From positions 90,623-143,125 of the forward strand of contig NZ_SOCR01000017.1 in assembly GCF_004364335.1 (NCBI RefSeq): a stretch of 52,503 bases of DNA, given 5' to 3'. The position numbers were made by a program, and so were the translations under genes. The notes below the pieces were generated by a model that was not told where the DNA came from, searched no databases, and saw nothing but the letters and a program-made list of their open reading frames with translations. Of this stretch, positions 16,920 through 24,137 are shown one piece after another. Every line of letters begins with the position of its first letter. The stretch's first letter is position 1. The stretch comes from Pseudomonas graminis. Its GTDB lineage: Bacteria; Pseudomonadota; Gammaproteobacteria; Pseudomonadales; Pseudomonadaceae.

Positions 16920-17390
16920 ATGACCCAAGTCACCAACACGCCGTACGAAGCCCTTGAAGTCGGCCAGACCGCCAGCTACAGCAAAACCGTCGAGGAGCGT
17001 CACATCCAGCTGTTTGCCGAGATGTCCGGTGATCGCAACCCGGTGCACCTGGACGCCGAGTTCGCGGCCAAAAGCATGTTCAAGGATCGCATCGCCCACG
17101 GCATGTTCAGCGGCGCTTTGATCAGCGCGGCGGTGGCCTGTGAACTGCCTGGCCCGGGCACGATTTACCTGGGCCAGCAGATGACCTTCCAGAAGCCGGT
17201 GAAGATCGGCGACACCTTGACCGTGCGCCTGGAAATCCTTGAGAAACTGCCGAAATTCCGCGTGCGCATCGCCACTCGCGTGTTCAATCAGAACGATGAG
17301 CTGGTGGTGGATGGCGAGGCCGAAATCCTCGCGCCGCGCAAGCTGCAGACCGTGACCCTGGCCGAGTTGCCGCCCATCACCGTAGGTTGA
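16920..17390 (+). CDS. phaJ1: (R)-specific enoyl-CoA hydratase PhaJ1 (MaoC-like)
   Basis: A 156-residue single hot-dog MaoC domain that hydrates trans-2-enoyl-CoA to (R)-3-hydroxyacyl-CoA, the monomer for polyhydroxyalkanoate and a link from beta-oxidation to (R)-hydroxyacyl pools. The R-hydratase motif GDRNPVH supplies the catalytic Asp38 and His43, followed by RIAHGMFSGALIS. The sequence closely follows PhaJ1 of P. aeruginosa as I recall it, including the GPGTIYLGQ and ATRVFNQ segments and the ELPPI tail. I chose the ATG at 16920, which has AGGA upstream; the frame is open back to 16803 inside the hydrolase gene. No terminator is seen, and REP elements follow. Confidence 0.92.
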   Translation: MTQVTNTPYEALEVGQTASYSKTVEERHIQLFAEMSGDRNPVHLDAEFAAKSMFKDRIAHGMFSGALISAAVACELPGPGTIYLGQQMTFQKPVKIGDTLTVRLEILEKLPKFRVRIATRVFNQNDELVVDGEAEILAPRKLQTVTLAELPPITVG

Positions 17391-17397
17391 GGGGGCC

Positions 17398-17503
17398 TGT
17401 AGGAGCCGCCGGGGTGGTGCTTCACCTTGCTGGCGAACGGGTGTGTTCAGCCATCGCTGTGCTGAATGACCCACCGCCATCGCGGGCAAGCGCGCTCCTA
17501 CAC
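17398..17503. repeat. Chimeric REPIN with an inserted segment
   Basis: The left arm belongs to the CCGGCTTGCTGGCGAA class but is split by about 17 extra bases after TAGGAGCCG. The right arm (TCGCGGGCAAGCGCGCTCC) belongs to the other class. Right after it, from 17510, a ~38-base unit starting GCGTTAACGCT is present twice in imperfect tandem. Confidence 0.65.
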
Positions 17504-17590
17504 TGAATTCGCGTTAACGCTGAAACCTGCGCCATGCATAGATCCGGCTGGATTAGCGTTAACGCTATACCTGCGACCTGCACAGATCCG

Positions 17591-17678
17591 TAGGAGCCAG
17601 CTTGCTGGCGAACCCGATCTGGCAGTCACCCATCCAGCGTCTGAACAAATGCGTTCGCCAGCAAGCCGGCTCCTACAA
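17591..17678. repeat. REPIN, GCCGGCTTGCTGGCGAA type
   Basis: Inverted arms TAGGAGCCAGCTTGCTGGCGAA and TTCGCCAGCAAGCCGGCTCC, about 90 bases beyond the end of the phrS transcript. Confidence 0.8.
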
Positions 17679-17766
17679 GGTGTACTTATCCGAGTTGAGG
17701 GAGACAGCGCGCGCAGAGCATTTTTATTCCGTATCCGGCAGCAAATGCCATCAGCAATCAGCACGC

Positions 17767-17794
17767 AAAAAAAATGGGCAACCGAAGTCGCCCA
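17767..17794 (-). terminator. Terminator of phrS
   Basis: On the - strand TGGGCGAC-TTCG-GTTGCCCA forms an 8-bp stem with one G-U pair and a UUCG tetraloop, followed by T8. A textbook intrinsic terminator. Confidence 0.93.
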
Positions 17795-17825
17795 AAATGC
17801 CTTGCGTGCTCTTTGTATTGAAGAC

Positions 17826-17942
17826 TCAGCGTCTCAAGCGCCGGGGTGAGTCTCTCCAGATGAACAGTCCGACGCTCGAATAAATCACCATCGTCAGCCC
17901 TACCGCCATGACGCCGGCTATCACTGCGTGGTCGAGAAACAT
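17826..17942 (-). CDS. 38-residue membrane peptide encoded within phrS
   Basis: The ATG at 17942 has AAGGAG five bases upstream, the best Shine-Dalgarno in the neighbourhood. The peptide begins MFLDHAVIAGVMAVG, has one hydrophobic helix (about residues 6-28) and ends in an Arg-rich tail (WRDSPRRLRR), which predicts a small inner-membrane protein with a cytoplasmic C terminus. It would be translated from the PhrS RNA, so the RNA may be bifunctional. The similarity in size and position to the PhrS ORF of P. aeruginosa is from memory, and I cannot align the sequences. Confidence 0.75.
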   Translation of the reverse strand: MFLDHAVIAGVMAVGLTMVIYSSVGLFIWRDSPRRLRR

Positions 17943-17980
17943 GCGCACTCCTTCTGCCCGAGCCTGTTTGATGGGCGCAG

Positions 17981-18020
17981 ATTAACCAGAGGCGTGGCGT
18001 CGGTCATTGACTCAGGTCAA
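17981..18020 (-). promoter_or_regulatory. ANR-dependent promoter of phrS
   Basis: TTGACTCAGGTCAA at 18007-18020 is a perfect TTGAY-N4-RTCAA ANR/FNR box. On the - strand GTTAAT (17981-17986) serves as the -10. A start at about 17972 places the box at -41.5, the class II FNR activation geometry, so expression should rise under oxygen limitation. Confidence 0.8.
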
Positions 18021-18076
18021 TGCCGGCGTGAATCGCAAACAGCAGCCGGCAGACGGGGGATGAGCGGAAGGCGGGA

Positions 18077-18238
18077 TCAGCGTTTTTTCGGTTTGCTCTT
18101 GGCTTTCTTCTTGCCCTTGCCCAACGGCATGGCCTGCTCGAAAGCGCTACGGACTTCGTTCAGCCGTTTGTCATTGAGGTCGTGAACACGCTTGGCGCGT
18201 TCGGCGCTCAGGTCTACCAGTTTTTCGTCATCGCTCAT
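18077..18238 (-). CDS. Small Lys-rich conserved hypothetical protein
   Basis: A 53-residue cytoplasmic protein, MSDDEKLVDLSAERAKRVHD..., predicted as one charged helix followed by a very basic tail (GKGKKKAKSKPKKR). No known domain; the tail suggests nucleic-acid or ribosome contact, which is only a guess. I chose the ATG at 18238 over an upstream one at 18271 because the protein-like, charged sequence starts there; the Shine-Dalgarno is weak. It matches in position a small hypothetical gene between phrS and rapA in P. aeruginosa. An inverted repeat TGCCGGC / GCCGGCA (18021-18051) lies downstream, beside the ANR box. Confidence 0.7.
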   Translation of the reverse strand: MSDDEKLVDLSAERAKRVHDLNDKRLNEVRSAFEQAMPLGKGKKKAKSKPKKR

Positions 18239-18304
18239 GGCGTATCGCTCGTGAATACCTGTTGCCGCCAATAATGCGCAATCGAGGCGGCGCTGACCAG
18301 CGCC

Positions 18305-18652
18305 TCAGACCTTCAGATCGACCCACAGACCCTGGCGCGGCTCGTCGTCGATGATCGGCACCACCGGCACCGTGTCGTCGGCGTTGAGGAAATCCCCGGG
18401 AATGGCCGGGCCTTCTTCAATAACCGGATGGCGGTCAGCCACGCGCCGGTCGCTGCGGCGGCGTTGATGGCGACGTTGTTCTTCGCGCAGCAGCAATTCG
18501 GCCTGCTCGCGGTCACGTTCGCCCATGTCGATATTGGTTTCGCTCGAACTTTTTTGAATCGGCGTTACCGGCGGGATGTCCGGGGTGGGTTTGACCGGGT
18601 CCAGCTGCGAAGTCACGGGGGCCGCGCTCAGTGGGATCAGCGGTGGCAGCAT
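18305..18652 (-). CDS. Conserved hypothetical protein, Pro-rich with a basic middle
   Basis: A 115-residue protein with no family I recognise. The N-terminal ~35 residues are Pro-rich and probably unstructured (MLPPLIPLSAAPVTSQLDPV). The middle is highly charged (RDREQAELLLREEQRRHQRRRSDRR) and likely helical. The C terminus is acidic and ends GLWVDLKV. There is no signal peptide. The ATG at 18652 has AGGAG 9-10 bases upstream. It lies 66 bases before the Lys-rich small gene in the same direction, so the two may be co-transcribed, and it is divergent from rapA. The gene order fits the position just before rapA in P. aeruginosa. Confidence 0.7.
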   Translation of the reverse strand: MLPPLIPLSAAPVTSQLDPVKPTPDIPPVTPIQKSSSETNIDMGERDREQAELLLREEQRRHQRRRSDRRVADRHPVIEEGPAIPGDFLNADDTVPVVPIIDDEPRQGLWVDLKV

Positions 18653-18858
18653 GGTAATGGTCTCCTGTTATCAAGCTGTCGGCTGCCGTTTCGTCGACTT
18701 GAGCCGATTCAAGCGCGAGTTTCGACTATGTTTTTCGCAGCAAGTGCCCGCCTCAGGCACGCCACCCAATATATCCGGGCGTTTTTACAATGTGGCTTTG
18801 GCCTGGGCGCCTTGTTCCGTTAACATAGTCGGCTTTTTCAAGGCGGGAGTCAGGCAGC

Positions 18859-21705
18859 ATGTCGCAGCAGTATCAACCGGGGCAACGCTGGATTAGCGAC
18901 AGCGAAGCCGAGCTGGGTTTGGGCACCGTTCTGGCTCAGGACGGCCGCTTGTTGACCGTGCTCTATCCGGCCACTGGCGACACGCGCCAGTATGCTTTGC
19001 GCAATGCGCCGCTGACGCGGGTGCGCTTCTCGCCGGGTGACACCATCACCCACTTCGAAAACTGGAAGATGACCGTCCGCGAAGTCGACGACGTCGACGG
19101 CCTGCTGGTCTACCACGGCCTCAACGCGCAGAACCAGCCCGTGACCCTGCCGGAAACCCAGCTGTCGAACTTCATTCAGTTCCGCCTGGCCACCGACCGC
19201 CTGTTCGCCGGGCAGATCGACCCCCTGCCGTGGTTCTCCCTGCGTTATCACACCCTCGAACACACCAGCCGCCAGCTGCAGTCCTCGTTGTGGGGCCTGG
19301 GCGGCGTGCGCGCGCAACCCATCGCGCACCAGTTGCACATCGCTCGCGAAGTCGCCGACCGTATCGCGCCGCGGGTCCTGCTGGCGGACGAAGTGGGGCT
19401 GGGTAAAACCATCGAAGCCGGTCTGGTCATCCACCGCCAGTTGCTGTCAGGCCGCGCCAATCGCGTGCTGATCCTGGTGCCGGAAAACCTGCAGCACCAG
19501 TGGCTGGTCGAAATGCGCCGCCGCTTTAACTTGCAGGTCGCGCTGTTCGACGCCGAACGCTTCATCGAGAGCGATGCCAGCAACCCGTTCGAAGACACGC
19601 AACTGGCGCTGGTGTCGCTGGAATGGCTGGTTGAAGACGAAAAAGCCCAGGACGCATTGTTTGCGGCGGGCTGGGACCTGCTGGTGGTCGACGAGGCCCA
19701 CCACCTGGTCTGGCACGAAGAAAAGGCCAGCCGCGAGTACTCGCTGGTCGAGCAACTGGCCGAAGTGATTCCCGGTGTGCTGCTGCTCACGGCGACCCCC
19801 GAGCAGCTCGGCCAGGACAGCCACTTCGCCCGTCTGCGCCTGCTGGACCCGAACCGCTTTCACGACCTGCACGCCTTCCGCGCCGAGAGCGAAAACTATC
19901 GTCCGGTGGCCGAAGCCGTTCAGGAGCTGCTGGATAAAGGCACGCTGTCGCCCAAGGCCAACGAGACTATCCGTGGTTTCCTCGGCGCCGAAGCCGAAGC
20001 GCTGCTGACCGCCGTTGCCGCCGGCGACGCCGAAGCCAGTGCCCGCCTGATCCGGGAACTGCTTGACCGTCACGGCACCGGCCGCGTGCTGTTCCGCAAT
20101 ACCCGCGCTGCCGTGCAAGGGTTCCCGGAGCGCAAACTGCACCCGTATCCGCTGCCCTGCCCGGCTGAATACCTGGAGTTGCCGATTGGCGAACACGCCG
20201 ACCTGTACCCGGAAGTCAGCTTCCAGGCCCAGAGCGAGCTCAGCGAAGAAGAACGCTGGTGGCGCTTCGATCCGCGCGTTGAATGGCTGATCGACACCCT
20301 GAAAATGCTCAAACGCGTGAAGGTGCTGGTCATCTGCGCCCACGCCGAAACCGCGATGGATCTGGAAGATGCGCTGCGCGTGCGCTCGGGCATTCCGGCG
20401 ACGGTCTTCCACGAAGGCATGAACATCCTGGAGCGCGACCGCGCGGCGGCGTACTTCGCCGACGAAGAGTTCGGCGCCCAAGTGCTGATCTGCTCCGAGA
20501 TCGGCAGTGAAGGTCGCAACTTCCAGTTCTCCCATCATCTGGTGCTGTTCGACCTGCCTGCGCATCCGGACCTGCTGGAGCAGCGTATCGGTCGTCTGGA
20601 CCGGATCGGCCAGAAGCACATCATCGAGCTGCACGTGCCGTACCTGGAAACCAGCCCGCAAGAGCGGCTGTTCCAGTGGTATCACGAGGCGCTCAACGCC
20701 TTCCTTAATACCTGTCCAACCGGCAATGCCCTGCAGCATCAGTTCGGTTCGCGCCTCTTGCCGCAGCTGGAAGGCGGCGACGAGGACGACTGGCAGGCGC
20801 TGGTGAACGAGGCCCGCGACGAACGCGTGCGTCTGGAAAGCGAACTGCACACCGGCCGCGACCGTCTGCTGGAGCTCAATTCCGGCGGCGCGGGCGAAGG
20901 CGAGGCGCTGGTGGAAGCCATCCTTGAGCAGGACGATCAGTTCACTCTGCCGATCTACATGGAAACCCTGTTCGACGCGTTCGGCATCGACAGCGAAGAC
21001 CACTCGGAAAACGCGCTGATTCTGCGGCCAAGCGAGAAGATGCTCGACGCCAGTTTCCCGCTGGGCGACGACGAAGGCGTGACCATCACCTACGATCGTA
21101 ATCAGGCGCTGGCCCGCGAAGACATGCAGTTCATCACCTGGGAACACCCGATGGTGCAGGGCGGTATGGATCTGGTGCTGTCCGGCTCGATGGGCAACAC
21201 CGCCGTGGCATTGATCAAGAACAAGGCGCTGAAACCCGGCACCGTTTTGCTTGAACTGCTGTACGTCAGTGAAGTGGTCGCGCCGCGCTCGCTGCAGCTG
21301 GGCCGTTACTTGCCGCCAGCCGCGCTGCGTTGCCTGCTGGACGGCAACGGCAACGACCTGTCGGGCCGCGTGTCCTTCACCACCCTGAACGATCAGCTGG
21401 AGAGCGTGCCCCGGGCCAGCGCCAACAAGTTCATTCAGGCCCAGCGCGACGTGCTCAACCCGCAAATCAACGCTGCTGAAAGCAAGATTGCGCCGAAGCA
21501 CGCTGAACGTGTGGCGGAAGCCCAGCGACGTCTGGCGGCAGACACCGAAGAAGAGCTGGCGCGTCTGACCGCGTTGCAAGCGGTTAACCCGACGGTCCGC
21601 GACAGCGAACTGGCGGCGTTGCGCGAACAACGCGAGCAAGGCCTGGCGATGCTGGAAAAAGCCGCGCTGCGCCTGGAAGCGATTCGGGTGCTGGTGGCGG
21701 GGTAA
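18859..21705 (+). CDS. rapA: RNA polymerase-associated protein RapA (SWI2/SNF2 ATPase)
   Basis: A 948-residue Swi2/Snf2 ATPase that binds core RNA polymerase and promotes its recycling after transcription; E. coli RapA has 968 residues. The N-terminal ~120 residues are the Tudor-like region (YQPGQRWISDSEAELGLGTV). Walker A is DEVGLGKTIEAG near residue 178 and the DEAH box (VVDEAHHL) near residue 280. Helicase C motifs include CSEIGSEGRNFQFSHHLVLFDLP and EQRIGRLDRIGQ. The ATG at 18859 has GGGAG upstream. The gene is monocistronic and divergent from the Pro-rich hypothetical. A possible hairpin follows the stop. Confidence 0.95.
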   Translation: MSQQYQPGQRWISDSEAELGLGTVLAQDGRLLTVLYPATGDTRQYALRNAPLTRVRFSPGDTITHFENWKMTVREVDDVDGLLVYHGLNAQNQPVTLPETQLSNFIQFRLATDRLFAGQIDPLPWFSLRYHTLEHTSRQLQSSLWGLGGVRAQPIAHQLHIAREVADRIAPRVLLADEVGLGKTIEAGLVIHRQLLSGRANRVLILVPENLQHQWLVEMRRRFNLQVALFDAERFIESDASNPFEDTQLALVSLEWLVEDEKAQDALFAAGWDLLVVDEAHHLVWHEEKASREYSLVEQLAEVIPGVLLLTATPEQLGQDSHFARLRLLDPNRFHDLHAFRAESENYRPVAEAVQELLDKGTLSPKANETIRGFLGAEAEALLTAVAAGDAEASARLIRELLDRHGTGRVLFRNTRAAVQGFPERKLHPYPLPCPAEYLELPIGEHADLYPEVSFQAQSELSEEERWWRFDPRVEWLIDTLKMLKRVKVLVICAHAETAMDLEDALRVRSGIPATVFHEGMNILERDRAAAYFADEEFGAQVLICSEIGSEGRNFQFSHHLVLFDLPAHPDLLEQRIGRLDRIGQKHIIELHVPYLETSPQERLFQWYHEALNAFLNTCPTGNALQHQFGSRLLPQLEGGDEDDWQALVNEARDERVRLESELHTGRDRLLELNSGGAGEGEALVEAILEQDDQFTLPIYMETLFDAFGIDSEDHSENALILRPSEKMLDASFPLGDDEGVTITYDRNQALAREDMQFITWEHPMVQGGMDLVLSGSMGNTAVALIKNKALKPGTVLLELLYVSEVVAPRSLQLGRYLPPAALRCLLDGNGNDLSGRVSFTTLNDQLESVPRASANKFIQAQRDVLNPQINAAESKIAPKHAERVAEAQRRLAADTEEELARLTALQAVNPTVRDSELAALREQREQGLAMLEKAALRLEAIRVLVAG

Positions 21706-21709
21706 AAAG

Positions 21710-21733
21710 GTTCGCCGCGAATCCGCGGCGAAC
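21710..21733 (+). terminator. Possible terminator after rapA
   Basis: A perfect 10-bp inverted repeat GTTCGCCGCG-AATC-CGCGGCGAAC starts 4 bases after the rapA stop. No T-tract follows (ACAAAAC), so intrinsic termination is doubtful. Confidence 0.45.
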
Positions 21734-21740
21734 ACAAAAC

Positions 21741-21849
21741 CTGTAGGAGCGCGCTTGCCCGCGAAGAAGTCCGTACATCCGACGCACAGTGGTTGTCCGT
21801 GCTGACGCCTTCGTCCGGTTGCGGCCCAGACCAAGCGCGCTCCTACAGG
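21741..21849. repeat. Decayed REPIN, GCGCGCTTGCCCGCGAA type
   Basis: A good left arm (TGTAGGAGCGCGCTTGCCCG) faces a right arm of which only the outer part (AAGCGCGCTCCTACAG) is intact. It lies between the convergent rapA and MFS genes. Confidence 0.7.
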
Positions 21850-21883
21850 AGACCGGATTAACCTGATCCATAGGCGAAACCGC

Positions 21884-23242
21884 TCAAGCCGCCGACGGCT
21901 TCACCTCTAGACCCACCACCGGCTCATCCGCCACCATCCCCTCGCGCATCCGCTGCGCATCGACGCTGAAACACTTCGACGCGCGCACCAGAAACACCAG
22001 CGCAAAAAACAACGCCACCGGTATCAAGTACATCGCATCGTGCAGCCCCACCGCCTTGAACGGTTCGGTTATCTGCTCGACCTGAGCGGCGTACATCGCC
22101 GAGTGGGCAAAATGGTCCGACAGTAGGCCCACCACCACCGGCCCCAGGCCGCCGCCCAGCAAATACAAACCGGCAAAAAACAGCGCCATGGCCGTCGCGC
22201 GCAGCCGGGGCTGCACCACGTCCTGAATGGCAGTGTAAACGCAGGTGTAGAAGTTGTAGGAAAACAGCCAGCCGAGGCTGAACACGCCAACGAACACGCC
22301 GATCTCGATACGCCCGGCGTGCAGGGCATAACCGGTACACAGCGTCGCGACCACCATGCTCATGGCGGCAAACATCAAGCGGCCGTTGCTCCAGCGTTGA
22401 TGCAGCTTGTCCGCCACCCATCCGCCGACGGTCAGGCCAACGAGTCCGGTCACGCCAACGATCATGCCGGTGGCCATCGCCGCTTCCTGCAAGGGCAGTA
22501 AAAAGTATCGCTGCAGCATCGGCACCATGAACGAGTTGCACGCGTACGTGGCGAAGTTGAACGCCAGACCGGCGAGCACCAGCCAGCGGAACGTAGGAAT
22601 CGACAGCACGCGGCGGATCGGCCGATCGATTTTCTGCTGAGAAATGGCCACGCTTTCAGCGGCGCCCCGGGCCGGCTCGCGAATGAAGAACATGAACACT
22701 GCCAGCACCAGCCCCGGCACCGCTGCGATGAAGAACGGCGCGCGCCAACTGCCGAACGCCTGGACCATCGCGCCGATGGTGAAGAACGCCAGCAGCAGGC
22801 CCAGTGGCAGGCCGAGCATGAAAATGCCCATGGCCCGGGCGCGGCGATGGGCCGGGAACAGGTCGCCGATCAGCGAGTTGGCCGCGGGTGCATAACTGGC
22901 CTCGCCGATCCCGACGCCCATGCGCACCAGCAGAAACCCCCAGAAGCTGCCGACCAATCCGTTCACCGCGGTCAGGCCACTCCACACTGCCAGGCCCCAG
23001 CCCATCAACTTGCGACGCGAGCCGTTGTCAGCCATGCGCCCCAATGGCAGGCCGGCCACTGCGTACACCAGCGTGAAGGCGGTACCGATGATGCCCAGCT
23101 GGAAGTCACTCAGCAGCCATTCCTTGCGAATGGGTTCGATGATGATCGCGGGAATCGTGCGGTCGAAGAAGTTGAACAGGTTGGCCAGAAACAGCAGAAA
23201 CAGAACGCGCCAAGCGTTCCTTGCCTGAGTCGATTGATCCAT
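21884..23242 (-). CDS. MFS transporter (spinster-like)
   Basis: A 452-residue inner-membrane secondary carrier with 12 predicted helices in two halves. It begins WRVLFLLFLANLFNFFDRTIPAIIIEP and has the MFS motif A in the 2-3 loop (LGRMADNGSRRKLMG) and GIGEASYAPAANSLIGDLFP, typical of spinster-like carriers and related organic-acid or sphingolipid-type transporters. The substrate cannot be told. The ATG at 23242 has a purine-rich AGAAAGAGA site. It is separated from neighbours by 269 bases upstream (no gene seen). Nothing links it functionally to rapA or bra; it sits at the junction of the two conserved blocks. Confidence 0.85.
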   Translation of the reverse strand: MDQSTQARNAWRVLFLLFLANLFNFFDRTIPAIIIEPIRKEWLLSDFQLGIIGTAFTLVYAVAGLPLGRMADNGSRRKLMGWGLAVWSGLTAVNGLVGSFWGFLLVRMGVGIGEASYAPAANSLIGDLFPAHRRARAMGIFMLGLPLGLLLAFFTIGAMVQAFGSWRAPFFIAAVPGLVLAVFMFFIREPARGAAESVAISQQKIDRPIRRVLSIPTFRWLVLAGLAFNFATYACNSFMVPMLQRYFLLPLQEAAMATGMIVGVTGLVGLTVGGWVADKLHQRWSNGRLMFAAMSMVVATLCTGYALHAGRIEIGVFVGVFSLGWLFSYNFYTCVYTAIQDVVQPRLRATAMALFFAGLYLLGGGLGPVVVGLLSDHFAHSAMYAAQVEQITEPFKAVGLHDAMYLIPVALFFALVFLVRASKCFSVDAQRMREGMVADEPVVGLEVKPSAA

Positions 23243-23510
23243 GGGGCGATCTCTTTCTTGTTATAGGGGCTGTCCCGGATAACGCCCGCTTTGCATGAAA
23301 TCTAGTCACCCCATCGCGGCCTGTCTGTGAACATTCGCCCCGCTGATACCGGCCCATGTAAGACTCGCCAGACAATCCAACAGGGATCTCCCGCACCTGC
23401 ACGTAAAGCGCGCGGTCGATGAGAGATTCCGCTACCGGCGACACACTGGGAGTTACCGCCCTACCCACTTTGCCATCATCCGGCGCACCATTATCGAGCA
23501 GCGAGCCGAG

Positions 23511-23810
23511 TCACGCCCTCTCATGGATCAACACCCAGGGCGCGACGACCACAGCCCACAGCGGCGGATCGCGCTCCAGAAGATCCAGGGCCTTTGATTC
23601 AGAGACCTTGCCGACTTCCCCGCTCGCTACCCACGCCGCCACCTGTGCCTCGCTGTTCTCGGCAAATGCCTGCGCAACGGCGATCAAATCCAGCGTCGGC
23701 TCGACCCACAACAGGGCACCCTTGGCAAAGAACGGTTGCAATTCTTTCCAGGTAATCGAAGCGGTTTCGCCGAGCAGTTTGGCATAGAGGGTGCTAGGTT
23801 CTTGCGTCAT
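23511..23810 (-). CDS. DUF2288 family protein
   Basis: A 99-residue cytoplasmic protein that fits DUF2288: it opens LYAKLLGETASITWKELQPFFAKGALLWV, with a central DLIAVAQAFAEN and a C-terminal WAVVVAPWVLIHE. Function unknown. It is acidic, without signal or membrane segment. The ATG at 23810 has only a weak ribosome site. It is divergent from braC with 327 bases between. Confidence 0.8.
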   Translation of the reverse strand: MTQEPSTLYAKLLGETASITWKELQPFFAKGALLWVEPTLDLIAVAQAFAENSEAQVAAWVASGEVGKVSESKALDLLERDPPLWAVVVAPWVLIHERA

Positions 23811-24137
23811 GGGTTTTCACCGTATTGGAAATCGGCGCAATGATAGCGCTGCCTTCGGTACCGACAAACCCGGATTCAAGTGATTGATTGCAGGAGAGTT
23901 CGCGCCAGCCGACCGGTTCGTCGATCCACAGGGCAAAACCGCCGGCTTGATTGTGTATCTTTCTGTCGATTAAGCGACATCTACAGGTTTTGCCCCACGC
24001 AGCCAGCTATTCAAGCGCTCAGCCGGCGCTCTAAACTGTTCCGGTACAGTTGGTGGGGGTGGGGCCTTGAGATTTAATCCGGTCCTGCAGCCTTGGCCGT
24101 CAGGATTATAAAAACGATAACGCAAGAGTGGAGCATC
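23811..24137. other. braC upstream region
   Basis: 327 bases with no credible gene. It should hold the braC promoter. TATAAA at about 24107 could be a -10, giving a short leader, but I find no good -35. The mRNA just before the braC Shine-Dalgarno reads AAAAACGATAA, one base off the AAnAAnAA Crc/Hfq motif. A weak palindrome TGTCG-(6)-CGACA lies at 23964-23979. Confidence 0.4.

Larger units (their letters stand above)
17767..17972 (-). ncRNA. phrS: PhrS-type sRNA (ANR-controlled)
   Basis: A complete sRNA unit of about 206 nt on the - strand. It has an ANR/FNR box centred 41.5 bases before the inferred start, a -10 element, a 38-codon ORF with an excellent Shine-Dalgarno, and a UUCG-loop terminator with U8. 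P. aeruginosa PhrS is, from memory, 212 nt, ANR-dependent, carries a 37-codon ORF, and lies in the same place (between the phaJ1-side genes and the small genes before rapA). In P. aeruginosa it activates pqsR translation with Hfq; most non-aeruginosa pseudomonads lack pqsR, so other targets would be needed here. The 5' end is inferred from box spacing. Confidence 0.8.

Noticed and set aside
19447..21834. 795-codon open frame antisense to rapA
   Set aside because: Same reason: RapA is intact on the + strand, and the antisense product has no recognisable domain and runs into REP DNA.
23880..24077. 65-codon open frame upstream of braC
   Set aside because: No ribosome site, Arg/Cys-rich atypical composition, and it occupies the braC promoter region.
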